Source: a virus. Taken from it: a stretch of 43,461 nt of DNA. A model generated the notes under the pieces. The model did no database searches. It was not told the DNA's origin and worked only from the letters and a program-made list of their open reading frames with translations. Numbering within the stretch: position 1 is the first letter of the stretch; every line of letters starts with the position of its first letter. Shown here piece after piece: positions 17,267 to 25,164 of this stretch. Both the position numbers and the translations under genes were made by a program. The stretch spans positions 1 through 43,461 of IMG/VR virus record IMGVR_UViG_3300032675_000046, one strand, 5' to 3'.

Positions 17267-18475
17267 ATGAGCACTAACGTACCAGTAATTACATGGGTAA
17301 ATGGATCTCCCGTTTTACCTGCCGAGACAGATATTTTAGCTGGAGTTCAAGCAGACATTAATGCTGCTTTTGGTGGTGGCGTTAATCCTTCACTTCAAAC
17401 CCCTCAAGGACAGATTGCTCAAAGTGAAACTGCAATCATTGGCGAAAAAAATAATGAAATTGCGTACATTGCCAACCAAGTCAATCCCACTTTTGCTTCA
17501 GGTATTTGGCAGGATGCTATTGGTGAAATTTATTTCATTTCTAGAATTCCGGGTGCAGGAACTTTAGTAAGTGCCACTTGTGTAGGCGCAGTAGGAACAG
17601 TTATTCCTGCTGGTTCAATAGCTCAAGATACAAGTGGGTATTTGTATTTTTCTACTGCCGATGCCACAATTCCATCAACAGGATCAGTAACCGTTCAATT
17701 CCAAAATCAAACCCAAGGTGCAATTTCTTGCGCTATTGGAGCATTAAGTATTATTTATACTGCCGTTGCTGGCTGGAATACAGTATCTAATCCTACTGCT
17801 GGTACTCTTGGGAATTTAGTAGAAAGTCGTGCAGCCTTTGAAGCTAGAAGATCAGCAAGCGTTGCAGGCAACTCTTTAAATTCAGTTCAATCTTTATTTG
17901 CTGCGGTTTCAGCAGTCCCGAATGTATTAAGTGTTTTTGTTGTTGATAACCCAGCAGGAACAGCCGTCAATTATGGAGCCACTTCTTATTCATTGGCTGC
18001 TCATTCTGTTTGTGTAAGTGTAACTGGAGGTACAGCAGCAGCCGTAGCACAAGCTATTTGGAGCAAGAAGCCACCGGGATGCAGTTATAACGGAAATACC
18101 TCTGTTACGGTATATGACACTAATTACGCAACCCCTGTCCCTTATACAGTCACTTATTTGACACCGACAGCAGTTCCAATTTATTTTAAAGTTCAAATTC
18201 AAAATAATACTTTTTTACCATCTAATATTGTTGCTCTGATACAAAATGCCGTTCTTGCATCATTTAATGGTCAAGATGGCGGTACGTCTGTGGAAATTGG
18301 CTCTACCTCTTATTCTGGTCGTTACTATGCAAATATTAATGCGATCAGCCCTTATGTAAATGTCATTGAGGTTTATTTAGGTACTTCAGCAAGCCCATCA
18401 ACTTTATTGATTAGTATGGGTATTGACCAAGTGCCAACTCTTTCTACTGCAAACATTTCTGTGTTGCTGGTGTAA
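17267..18475 (+). CDS. Baseplate J-like wedge protein
   Basis: This 402-residue protein has the N-terminal TDILAGVQADINAAFGG and TPQGQIAQSETAIIGEKNNE helices and the ESRAAFEARRSASVAGNSLNS motif of the baseplate J/gp47 family. C-terminal beta domains follow with VPNVLSVFVVDNPAG. It forms the triangular wedge ring of the baseplate together with the next gene product. Confidence 0.85.
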   Translation: MSTNVPVITWVNGSPVLPAETDILAGVQADINAAFGGGVNPSLQTPQGQIAQSETAIIGEKNNEIAYIANQVNPTFASGIWQDAIGEIYFISRIPGAGTLVSATCVGAVGTVIPAGSIAQDTSGYLYFSTADATIPSTGSVTVQFQNQTQGAISCAIGALSIIYTAVAGWNTVSNPTAGTLGNLVESRAAFEARRSASVAGNSLNSVQSLFAAVSAVPNVLSVFVVDNPAGTAVNYGATSYSLAAHSVCVSVTGGTAAAVAQAIWSKKPPGCSYNGNTSVTVYDTNYATPVPYTVTYLTPTAVPIYFKVQIQNNTFLPSNIVALIQNAVLASFNGQDGGTSVEIGSTSYSGRYYANINAISPYVNVIEVYLGTSASPSTLLISMGIDQVPTLSTANISVLLV

Positions 18476-18477
18476 TT

Positions 18478-19077
18478 ATGCAAAACTGGGATCAAACACT
18501 TTTAAGTCAATATTGTGATTCACCAACAATAATGGGAATGCTGCAATCATTTAATGATGCAGTCGATCCTGCTTATGACTTAGCTCAGTTTTATGCAAAC
18601 ATTTGGAATGTAGCAACAGCAGTAGGAAACGGCTTAGATATTTGGGGGCAAATTGTTGGGTGTTCTAGATATTTGCAAATTGCAACAACTCCTTATTTAG
18701 GGTTTGATGAAGCCTACACAGCCCCTACTGCTGCAACAGGACCACAACCATTTAACCAAGATCCGTTTTATAACGGGGTAACAGCAACTACAACTTTTGC
18801 GTTAAGCGATACCCAATATCGTCAATTAATTATGGTTAAAGCTGCTGCAAATATTTCTGATCTCTCAACAAAATCAATTAACGCCTTATTGAGAGCAGAG
18901 TTTGGTACAAATAACGGAACAGACCCTTACGGTCCTGCTTACGTTCAAGATTTGGGTGGCATGGTATTTAATTATTATTTAGGGTTTCATCCGAACTCTA
19001 CTCAAATTGCCATCATTCAAAATTCGGGAGTATTCCCAAGACCAGCAGGTGTTCAAGCGAACTTAGTTTACATTTAG
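18478..19077 (+). CDS. Tail protein I / DUF2612-like baseplate protein
   Basis: This 199-residue protein matches the DUF2612 layout, with YANIWNVATAVGNGLDIWGQIVG near residues 38-60 and LSDTQYRQLIMVKAAANIS about residues 104-122, followed by a short domain ending FPRPAGVQANLVYI. The family occupies the gpI position, linking the J-like wedge to fibres. The next gene is a fibre. Confidence 0.78.
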   Translation: MQNWDQTLLSQYCDSPTIMGMLQSFNDAVDPAYDLAQFYANIWNVATAVGNGLDIWGQIVGCSRYLQIATTPYLGFDEAYTAPTAATGPQPFNQDPFYNGVTATTTFALSDTQYRQLIMVKAAANISDLSTKSINALLRAEFGTNNGTDPYGPAYVQDLGGMVFNYYLGFHPNSTQIAIIQNSGVFPRPAGVQANLVYI

Positions 19078-19085
19078 GAAAAATT

Positions 19086-20540
19086 ATGCAAAGCAGCAAT
19101 ATACCAACAAAGATTCCACTTCCTTTTGCTTACGCAGCAAGTAGCACTTATAAAAATACTATTCCGACTGCTTCTCAAATTGGCATAGTAAGTGGCAGAG
19201 CTTCACTTACCGATGGATTTCCTCCATTAACTTTTACACCTGTTACTGCTGGTGGCGTTCCCCCTTTTGGTGGGGATATGAATGGTATTTTGAATGAAAT
19301 TACTGCTATTCAACAATGGCAAGAAGCTGGTGGGATGTTCCCATTTGACGCAGGTTTTGCTACAACGATTGGCGGCTATCCTAAAGGTGCAGTAATTCTA
19401 AGTTCTTCGTTTAATGGATTGTGGATAAGCACTATTGAAAACAATAGCAACAATCCTGATACAACTGGGACAGGTTGGGTTTCTTTTTCTTTTGAAGGCT
19501 TGCAATCAGTAGCAATGGCGACTTCAAGCGTCACTTTGACTCAGTTGCAGTCTGCTTATCCTATTATTAATATTACTGGCACATTGACTGCCAACAGCAC
19601 TTTGACATTTCCTGCTCAAGTTGGAGAGTGGATTCTTGTAAATAATACAACTGGTGCTTTTACATTAACTGCTAAAACTGCTTCAGGTACAGGCGTAACT
19701 CTTACTCAGGCAGCTTCTACTTATGTTTACGGTGATGGTACAAACATGTATTTTGCCGACTCTGCAAAAGTGGCAAGTTTTAATGGAAGAACTGGAACAG
19801 TTACATTAACTGCAACAGACGTAACCAATGCACTTGGGTATGTACCTCCTACACCTACTGGTGGAGGTGCTTCTGGTACTTGGAACATTAATATTTCTGG
19901 CAATTCTGCAACAACAAGTCAGACTAATTTTACTAATTTAACTATTGGTGGATCTCAAGTTATTGATGCAGCCAATTATTTAACATACTCTCCTTCCTTA
20001 ACTGGTAATGGAGCTTCTGGTACTTGGAACATTAATATTACTGGAAATGCTAATACTGTTACTTATCCATTCCCTTCAGGAACTCGATTGGTATTTAGCC
20101 AATCTGCTGCTCCTACTGGCTGGACCCAAGATGTTTCTGATACAGCGAACAATCGTATGATGCGTGTTGTTGCAAGCGCAGGAAATGGCGTAGGCGGTTC
20201 TTATGATCCAACAGTAATGAACGTAGTGCCAAGTCATACCCACTCATTCGCTACTGGAAACGAAAACGCATATCATACCCACTATGATTCAGGGCACAGT
20301 CACCGACCTGCTGCTGGCACACAATTCGTGGTCAACCCTAACTGGGATGGTGCTGGTGGCAACTTGGCTACTGGAGGTCTTAATGCTAGTTATGATGGTG
20401 GCACAACAACTGCTAGTAGTTACGCAAATTTAGGTTCACAATCCGTATTCCATCAACACTCAGGTTCAACAGATAACGGATCAAGTCAAACAAATTGGAC
20501 TCCTAGGTATGTTAACTTAATCATTTGTCAGAAAAACTAA
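19086..20540 (+). CDS. Second tail fibre with HxH collar-like tip
   Basis: This 484-residue protein directly follows the baseplate genes, the usual place for a receptor-binding fibre. The N-terminal 90 residues (FPPLTFTPVTAGGVPPFGGDMNG) are a typical baseplate-attachment domain, followed by Ser/Thr-rich shaft and the repeat GASGTWNINI(S/T)GN. The tip begins SAAPTGWTQ and contains PSHTH, YHTHYDSGHSH and FHQHSG triplets, then WTPRYVNLIICQKN. Tip and end resemble fibre 1, so the two fibres are partial paralogues with different attachment domains. Confidence 0.85.
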   Translation: MQSSNIPTKIPLPFAYAASSTYKNTIPTASQIGIVSGRASLTDGFPPLTFTPVTAGGVPPFGGDMNGILNEITAIQQWQEAGGMFPFDAGFATTIGGYPKGAVILSSSFNGLWISTIENNSNNPDTTGTGWVSFSFEGLQSVAMATSSVTLTQLQSAYPIINITGTLTANSTLTFPAQVGEWILVNNTTGAFTLTAKTASGTGVTLTQAASTYVYGDGTNMYFADSAKVASFNGRTGTVTLTATDVTNALGYVPPTPTGGGASGTWNINISGNSATTSQTNFTNLTIGGSQVIDAANYLTYSPSLTGNGASGTWNINITGNANTVTYPFPSGTRLVFSQSAAPTGWTQDVSDTANNRMMRVVASAGNGVGGSYDPTVMNVVPSHTHSFATGNENAYHTHYDSGHSHRPAAGTQFVVNPNWDGAGGNLATGGLNASYDGGTTTASSYANLGSQSVFHQHSGSTDNGSSQTNWTPRYVNLIICQKN

Positions 20541-20549
20541 GGAATGAAA

Positions 20550-20732
20550 ATGGAAAAATTAATAACTGGCTACCAATATAATGAAGATGGTTTTTTTATT
20601 GGAATTTACAAATTTCATAAAAATTTAGACAAAGATGAAATACATTTGCCTCATAATACTACTTTGACCCCAATTCCTGAAGGTTTGGAAGATGGTCAAG
20701 TAGTTAAATGGGATGGAAGAAAATGGAAATAA
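20550..20732 (+). CDS. Small fibre-associated protein, companion of fibre 2
   Basis: This 60-residue protein could start at the ATG at 20544 or at 20550. AAGGA at 20539-20543 is 6 bases before 20550 but touches 20544, so 20550 is chosen. The sequence has two short domains around YNEDGFFIGIYKFH and a C-terminal QVVKWDGRKWK, a pattern common in short fibre-assembly proteins. It occupies the same place as the 1746-2105 gene after fibre 1. Confidence 0.6.
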   Translation: MEKLITGYQYNEDGFFIGIYKFHKNLDKDEIHLPHNTTLTPIPEGLEDGQVVKWDGRKWK

Positions 20733-21049
20733 AAACAGTATTAACTTGCCCTTTAGGTAGTCAATGCGAAACCATAAAAGATGAAGCAATTCATCGTTGT
20801 GCTTGGTATCAAACATTTGCAGGGACTAATCCTAGTACAGGTGAAGTGGTTGATGAAAAAGGATGTGCTATGGCTTGGCTTCCAATTCTTCTAATAGAAA
20901 ATTCAAAACAGCAATTAAGTACTGGTGCTGCCGTAGAGTCATTTAGAAATGAGATGGTTAAAGCTAATGAAACTAGTCAACAAATATTAATTGCAACTGC
21001 TTTACACAAGTCTGATCTTCCAAATATTTCGTATATTTCAGAAACCTAA
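20723..21049 (+). CDS. Conserved Cys-containing small protein, companion of fibre 2
   Basis: This is a 108-residue protein if started at 20723; an upstream in-frame ATG at 20708 would add 5 residues. The pattern CP-x-C-x-CAW, GCAMAWLPILLIENSKQQ and TGAAVESFRNEMVKANE is shared with the 2102-2389 product. The two are clear paralogues, each two genes downstream of a fibre. A metal-binding or fibre-trimerisation role is possible; neither is shown by sequence. Confidence 0.75.
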   Translation: MEIKTVLTCPLGSQCETIKDEAIHRCAWYQTFAGTNPSTGEVVDEKGCAMAWLPILLIENSKQQLSTGAAVESFRNEMVKANETSQQILIATALHKSDLPNISYISET

Positions 21050-21077
21050 TACAATAAGATTTTAAAAAGGAAAAATT

Positions 21078-21269
21078 ATGTCTATTACTCTTAACTTAGA
21101 AATTGCCGAAGTTGAAGCTGTTGTTGCTGGTTTGAGAAAATTGCCAATGGAATTAATAGAAGAAACTGTTAATAAAATTAAAATTCAAGCAATTCCTCAG
21201 ATACAAGAACAACAGGCTGCTGCAAAAGCAATTTCAGAACACGCTGCCGATGAAGCAGCTCCTACTTAA
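21078..21269 (+). CDS. Small conserved helical protein
   Basis: This 63-residue protein has a good AAAAGGAAA ribosome site. It begins with a strand-like SITLNLEIAEVEAVVAGL, then an amphipathic helix and an Ala/Gln-rich end. Short proteins of this layout are common between fibre and lysis genes in small myophages and siphophages. The function is unknown. Confidence 0.6.
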   Translation: MSITLNLEIAEVEAVVAGLRKLPMELIEETVNKIKIQAIPQIQEQQAAAKAISEHAADEAAPT

Positions 21270-21279
21270 TAGGTGATTC

Positions 21280-21531
21280 ATGGATCAGTCTTCTTTAAAT
21301 TGGTTTTTCGGATTAATTAACCTTAGTATAGGAGTCCTCATGAAAATGATGTGGGACTCTTATAAATCCTTAAAAGAGACTGATAAAGAATTAGCCGACA
21401 AAGTAAGCAACATTGAAGTGTTAGTGGCTGGGCAATATGTCAAACGAGAAGATTTTGCTCAAGTCACTAACCAAATATTTACAAAGCTAGACAAAATACT
21501 TGATAAACTTGATCAGAAAGTTGATAAATAA
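21280..21531 (+). CDS. Membrane-anchored coiled-coil protein of the lysis region
   Basis: This 83-residue protein has an N-terminal hydrophobic segment (about 8-24; NWFFGLINLSIGVLMKMMW) followed by a charged coiled coil (SLKETDKELADKVSNIEVLVAG) and KLDKILDKLDQKVDK. It could be a holin-accessory or spanin-like protein. It overlaps the next start by one base (TAATG). Confidence 0.55.
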   Translation: MDQSSLNWFFGLINLSIGVLMKMMWDSYKSLKETDKELADKVSNIEVLVAGQYVKREDFAQVTNQIFTKLDKILDKLDQKVDK

Positions 21532-21719
21532 TGTTTAAGCAAATAGCGGCACTTCTCCGCAAAAAGCCTGTTGAACCAGCCAGCATTACAGGATTGACCC
21601 AACCAGACTTTCCAGTAAAGAAAAAGATCGTAGTTAAAAAAGCTACTACAAGAAAAGTTACTGTTAAGCCAAAAGTTGCAGCTAAAAAAGTTGCAGTAAA
21701 AAAATCTGTTAAAAAATGA
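21531..21719 (+). CDS. Lysine-rich histone-H1-like tail protein
   Basis: This 62-residue protein has a short N-terminal helix (MFKQIAALLRKKP) and a C-terminal half that is almost all Lys, Val, Ala and Thr in KK-spaced repeats (KKATTRKVTVKPKVAAKKVAVKK). The composition matches histone H1-like C-terminal tails, which bind DNA or other polyanions without a fold. It lies inside the lysis cluster, overlapping the holin candidate by 4 bases. A role in DNA binding or in membrane/lipopolysaccharide interaction is guesswork. Confidence 0.6.
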   Translation: MFKQIAALLRKKPVEPASITGLTQPDFPVKKKIVVKKATTRKVTVKPKVAAKKVAVKKSVKK

Positions 21720-21901
21720 AACAAGCGCATAAATCAAAGACGATGTGGTTTGGTCTATTGGTCATGTGCCTTGGCTTTATTTATTCCAATTTTTCCGTTC
21801 TTCAAGACATCATCGATCCAAAAAATTACGGATGGTGGCTTATGGGAATAGGACTTATTGTTCAAATCTTAAGATATTTAACCAATAAGCCAATCGAATG
21901 A
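21716..21901 (+). CDS. Holin candidate, two transmembrane segments
   Basis: This 61-residue protein has a basic N-terminus (MKQAHKSKT), transmembrane segment 1 about 10-25, a short loop with DPKNYGWW, transmembrane segment 2 about 40-54, and a polar end. Size and topology fit class II holins. It overlaps Rz-like by 4 bases and lies upstream of the endolysin. The holin call rests on topology and position. Confidence 0.65.
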   Translation: MKQAHKSKTMWFGLLVMCLGFIYSNFSVLQDIIDPKNYGWWLMGIGLIVQILRYLTNKPIE

Positions 21902-22299
21902 TTCCTAAATTTGCAATCACTACATGGGTAATTATTTGTCTGATTATTATTTCTTTACTAGCAATAATGTACGGAAGATATGAACACAATAATTATGTGG
22001 CATTTAAAACAAAAACTGAAGCCGTTGCAACAACTCAAGAAATTAAAAATGAGTCTATTGTTAAACAACAAGCATTAGTCACTAAAGGAATTACCAATGA
22101 ATATGAAGCTAAGTTGGCTGCTCTTAAGTCTTATTATGGTGGGTTGCACAACTCCAGTAGCGGTTCAATGCCCTCCATTTCCAACCCCTCCAGCGGAGTT
22201 AATGAAAGCACCTCCGACCAGTTACTTGCTTGCGCCAATACAACGCAGCAATTAGTATCACTACAAGACTGGATTAACGAACAAGTAAATATCAAATGA
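21898..22299 (+). CDS. Rz: Rz-like inner-membrane spanin subunit
   Basis: This 133-residue protein has a single N-terminal transmembrane segment (about 7-26) followed by a periplasmic helical region (AFKTKTEAVATTQEIKNESIVKQQALVTKG), a Ser/Asn-rich spacer and a final helix ending QLVSLQDWINEQV. This is the i-spanin layout. A complete Rz1-like lipoprotein is embedded in the +1 frame at 22103-22255. The gene precedes the endolysin, the reverse of the usual R-Rz order. Confidence 0.8.
   Translation: MIPKFAITTWVIICLIIISLLAIMYGRYEHNNYVAFKTKTEAVATTQEIKNESIVKQQALVTKGITNEYEAKLAALKSYYGGLHNSSSGSMPSISNPSSGVNESTSDQLLACANTTQQLVSLQDWINEQVNIK
22103..22255 (+). CDS. Rz1: Rz1-like outer-membrane lipoprotein spanin, nested in Rz
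   Basis: This 50-residue product lies wholly in the +1 frame of the Rz gene. It begins MKLSWLLLSLIMVGC, a lipoprotein signal peptide with the lipid-modified Cys at residue 15. The mature part is proline-rich (CPPFPTPPAELMKAPPTSY), as in Rz1 proteins. The -3 position is Met rather than the usual Leu. AAAGGA lies 13 bases upstream, somewhat far, so coupling to Rz translation is likely. With Rz it should fuse inner and outer membranes in the last step of lysis. Confidence 0.82.
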   Translation: MKLSWLLLSLIMVGCTTPVAVQCPPFPTPPAELMKAPPTSYLLAPIQRSN

Positions 22300-22745
22300 C
22301 TAACAATGAGCAAGCATTTCTAAAGACAATAGGATTTTCTGAAATAGGTAGAGACTTACTTGCTCATTCTGACAATGGATATAACGTCTTATATGGTGGC
22401 GGTTTATTTGAAGGGTACGCAGATCACCCTAGAAAATCAATTAAAGCTAACAACATAACTTCTACTGCTGCTGGAAAATATCAAATACTCTCTCATATTT
22501 TTGACTATTACAAAGCAAGTCTTCAGCTTCCCGATTTTTCTCCTGCATCACAAGATAAAATTGCTTTACAACTTATTAAAGAAGTTCATGCTCTTGACCT
22601 TATAAACAATGGTCAATTTGAGCAAGCAATTATTCGTTGTAGCTCTCGCTGGGCTTCATTCCCCGGAAGTAAATACAGGCAGCACACAAACAATATGGCT
22701 TATTTAGAGGCTTTCTATGAAAATGTTGGCGGTACTTTATCTTGA
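22296..22745 (+). CDS. Endolysin, lambda R-type lytic transglycosylase
   Basis: This 149-residue protein has the lambda R pattern: AFLKTIGFSEIG with candidate catalytic E16, NGYNVLYGGGLFEGYADHPR, TSTAAGKYQILSHIFDYYK, LPDFSPASQDKIALQLIKE and ASFPGS. The length is close to lambda R (about 158). There is no signal peptide, so it needs the holin to reach the murein. It overlaps Rz by 4 bases and the next gene by 4. Confidence 0.87.
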   Translation: MTNNEQAFLKTIGFSEIGRDLLAHSDNGYNVLYGGGLFEGYADHPRKSIKANNITSTAAGKYQILSHIFDYYKASLQLPDFSPASQDKIALQLIKEVHALDLINNGQFEQAIIRCSSRWASFPGSKYRQHTNNMAYLEAFYENVGGTLS

Positions 22746-22948
22746 GTGATATTTTTGATGATGCTTCTGAAACAGAGCAATTACATAGAGAACTAGCAAT
22801 TCGAGTCGCTAGAGAATACAAAAGAGTTCCCCATTCAGGGCATTGCTTATCTTGCAATGAAATTGTTGCAAGAGGAAGATTTTGCAACGCTGAGTGTAGA
22901 GAAGACTGGGAATTAGAACAAAAAATTAAACGAATAACAGGCAGATAA
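22742..22948 (+). CDS. DksA/TraR-like zinc-finger protein, TTG start
   Basis: This 68-residue protein starts with TTG inside the endolysin stop. It has a helical N-terminus (DDASETEQLHRELAIRVAREY) followed by CLSCNEIVARGRFCNAEC, a four-Cys zinc finger of CxxC-x9-CxxxC form, and a basic end. The layout matches small phage TraR/DksA-type proteins. Such proteins can act on host RNA polymerase, but many phage copies are uncharacterised. Confidence 0.68.
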   Translation: MSDIFDDASETEQLHRELAIRVAREYKRVPHSGHCLSCNEIVARGRFCNAECREDWELEQKIKRITGR

Positions 22949-22955
22949 AACTTGT

Positions 22956-23933
22956 ATGTCTAAAACATTATCTGATGAAGATTTCATTAAATTATGGAAT
23001 AAATTAGGCTCTCCTGCTTTAATTGGTAATGAATTGGAAATGGCTCCTAGTAGCGTTATGCGAAGAAGGGCAAGTATTGAAAGTCGCTTAAAAATTAAGC
23101 TGCCAACTTTTAACTCTCAAAGAAAAAAAAGAAAAGAAAAACCCAAAAAAGTAGAACTTGCTGCTCACAATGTTCGTAGAGGCATTGATATTGATAAAGT
23201 AAAAAGAGTCATAGTATTTTCAGATGCTCACTTTACTGATTCAACCACAACAGCTTTTAAAGCATTGTTATTAATGATTGACACTTTTAAACCTGAAGTC
23301 ATTATTTGTAATGGTGATGCCTTTGATGGTCAAGTTCTTAGCAGATTTCCCTCAATCAATTATGATGCCAAGCCAAGCGTTTTAGAGGAGCTTAGGTACT
23401 GCCGTGAGCATTTAGACGAGATCGTGGCTCACAGACCTGCTGGATGCCGTTTAATATGGACTCTTGGCAACCATGATATGCGGTATGAATCTTGGCTAGT
23501 TAATAAAGTACCTGAATATAGTGGAGTAGATGGCTTTTCTCTTAAGTACCATTTTCCTGAGTGGGAAACTTGTTGGAGCTTTTGGATTGGCGAGGAAACA
23601 ATAGTAAAGCATAGACTTCGTGGGGGTCGTACTGCTGGGTACGCAAATTTACTTGCAGCAGGGAACACGAATATTATTACTGGTCATACTCATGTACTAG
23701 CAGTACAACCAATTTCAAACTATCAAGGTCACTTTTTTGGCGTTCAAACTGGATGCCTTGCTGACCCAATGTCCCCCACTTTTGAATACTGTGAAGATAG
23801 CCCTAAAGATTGGCGTTCAGGATTCGTTATGCTTTCATTCGATCAAGGAAGAATGTTAATGCCTGAAATGATTATGGTCACCGATGAAGAAAATGGTGAA
23901 TTTGATTTCAGAGGCTGCATTAATCAAGTTTAA
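22956..23933 (+). CDS. Calcineurin-like metallophosphoesterase with N-terminal HTH-like region
   Basis: This 325-residue protein has residues 1-48 looking like a small helix-turn-helix (IGNELEMAPSSVMRRRASI), a Lys-rich linker (55-68), then the phosphoesterase core. Metal-binding motifs are SDAH (D90, H92), NGDAFDG (D121), LGNHD (N172, H173), KHR (H219) and GHTH (H244, H246). The substrate is unknown; phage members are often near replication or nucleotide genes, but this one ends the late operon. Its last 14 bases overlap the convergent minus-strand gene. Confidence 0.8.
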   Translation: MSKTLSDEDFIKLWNKLGSPALIGNELEMAPSSVMRRRASIESRLKIKLPTFNSQRKKRKEKPKKVELAAHNVRRGIDIDKVKRVIVFSDAHFTDSTTTAFKALLLMIDTFKPEVIICNGDAFDGQVLSRFPSINYDAKPSVLEELRYCREHLDEIVAHRPAGCRLIWTLGNHDMRYESWLVNKVPEYSGVDGFSLKYHFPEWETCWSFWIGEETIVKHRLRGGRTAGYANLLAAGNTNIITGHTHVLAVQPISNYQGHFFGVQTGCLADPMSPTFEYCEDSPKDWRSGFVMLSFDQGRMLMPEMIMVTDEENGEFDFRGCINQV

Positions 23934-24141
23934 AAGATTCCAATTTAGCGACTTCATCTTGAAGATACCAAATAGCTTTGTTAAGGTCTTGAATCTTTCC
24001 ACCTTTTAGCCCAGCTCTCCAAACATATTTCATGGCGTTGCCAAGATTGAAATTCATGTGTCTAGTAATTTCAATACATTCAATTCCTGAAGGGTGGCTA
24101 GTGTAGTGTTTTGGATTATTTACTGGATCGTGTTCAGTCAT
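23920..24141 (-). CDS. DUF3310-like small protein
   Basis: This 73-residue protein has NNPKHYTSHPSGIECIEITRHMNFNLGNAMKYVWRAGLKGG and KIQDLNKAIWYLQDE, the classic DUF3310 pattern found in many phages. The function is not established; it is often listed near nucleotide-metabolism genes. It is last in the leftward early block and overlaps the late operon convergently. Its start overlaps the upstream stop by 4 bases. Confidence 0.78.
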   Translation of the reverse strand: MTEHDPVNNPKHYTSHPSGIECIEITRHMNFNLGNAMKYVWRAGLKGGKIQDLNKAIWYLQDEVAKLESFKLD

Positions 24142-24674
24142 AAGAAACTCGAAATTCTAGGTGAAAAGGAAAAAGTAGCATGATAAGGGGTTTTGGCTCC
24201 AACCGTTAATGCACGAACATTCCAGCCAAGATTAATATAGATACACTTAGAAGTATTAAAAATTTGCCATATCCACACAAATTGAAATAACCCTCCAGCA
24301 TTAACTAAAACCCAACCAGATACTGCTCTTGATCCATCTGTAACAGCATTATTTCCTTTAATGGTAAATGTTGCATCATTAAGAATTTTCTCTGCAAAAC
24401 AAGGAAGTGGATTACGAATTAACCATTTGACCATTGCTAAATAACTTAAACCATTGATGGCTTGAAATGTTGAATCTCCCCACAATGAGTTATCCCAAGT
24501 TTGGAACCAATTTAACCAATTAGGCAATCTTGGACCAAATCCAAAACTTGATCCATTGTCGGTGTATCCGTAAACAGTAGAAGCAAAGAATGGCAGGATT
24601 GGAGATAAAATTAAAGCAACCAAAGTAAATAAAATTTCTAATGGCAATAATAGTGCATAAATTATGTAAATCAT
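24138..24674 (-). CDS. Phage membrane protein (DUF7338-like)
   Basis: This 178-residue protein has an N-terminal hydrophobic region (about 1-32; two close segments) and another near 125-142 (VLVNAGGLFQFVWIWQIF). The middle holds DNSLWGDSTFQA and WLIRNPL. It resembles a membrane protein family widespread in phage accessory regions. Role unknown; an early membrane protein could act in exclusion. Confidence 0.55.
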   Translation of the reverse strand: MIYIIYALLLPLEILFTLVALILSPILPFFASTVYGYTDNGSSFGFGPRLPNWLNWFQTWDNSLWGDSTFQAINGLSYLAMVKWLIRNPLPCFAEKILNDATFTIKGNNAVTDGSRAVSGWVLVNAGGLFQFVWIWQIFNTSKCIYINLGWNVRALTVGAKTPYHATFSFSPRISSFL

Positions 24675-24895
24675 TAGTCGTAGTTTCCTTTAAATGTTAA
24701 AACAGGCTTGCTTAGAGCTTCTTCCATCAAACTTAAATACGCCCACAAATCTTCGATAGTCTTCCCAGATAGAGGGGCGGTAACATGTCCCATTGGCTTG
24801 CCCATTGTGTCGTAAAACACTTCTTTGACCTCTAAAGCTGTATCGTCAAAGTTATCTTCATTTTGAATTAAAACTACACGCAAATTCCAAATCAT
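24674..24895 (-). CDS. Hypothetical early protein
   Basis: This 73-residue protein sits between two coupled genes (TAATG at its end, TAA directly before its ATG). The sequence starts with beta strands (IWNLRVVLIQNEDNFDD) and ends with a helix (TIEDLWAYLSLMEEALS). No family is recognised. Confidence 0.6.
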   Translation of the reverse strand: MIWNLRVVLIQNEDNFDDTALEVKEVFYDTMGKPMGHVTAPLSGKTIEDLWAYLSLMEEALSKPVLTFKGNYD

Positions 24896-25066
24896 TTATA
24901 GCTCCAAAGTTTTTCTAAAAAAAATGGCTTTTTCTTCTTTTGATAGTTTTAAATCAATCATTCCAGCAAAAGGAATAGGCTCTAATTCTTTTAAATTTTT
25001 ATCAAAAATAGAGTCCCAGTTATCCCTATATTGTTCTGTGACAGGTTTTTGGCTTTCGTTTGTCAT
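24896..25066 (-). CDS. Small hypothetical protein, 56 residues
   Basis: This short frame begins MTNESQKPVTEQYRDNWDSI and ends FFRKTLEL, with the stop directly abutting the next start. Its start overlaps the upstream 33-residue membrane peptide by ATGA. The tight packing and lack of gaps support it as a real gene. The sequence is charged and soluble, with unknown role. Confidence 0.55.
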   Translation of the reverse strand: MTNESQKPVTEQYRDNWDSIFDKNLKELEPIPFAGMIDLKLSKEEKAIFFRKTLEL

Positions 25067-25164
25067 GCTATGCCAAATAATCTAAATCCGATACGGATAG
25101 CAAACATTAAGAATATGGCAGAAATCATAGTCATTGCCAGCATTACTTTATCACTCCAATCCAT
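25063..25164 (-). CDS. Single-pass membrane peptide, 33 residues
   Basis: The product starts MDWSDKVMLAMTMISAIF and is hydrophobic from residue 8 to the end, with a basic RIGFR near the C-terminus. It fills the gap between two coupled minus-strand genes with overlaps on both sides (14 and 4 bases), and GTGGA lies just upstream. It is a tentative small membrane protein. Confidence 0.45.
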   Translation of the reverse strand: MDWSDKVMLAMTMISAIFLMFAIRIGFRLFGIA

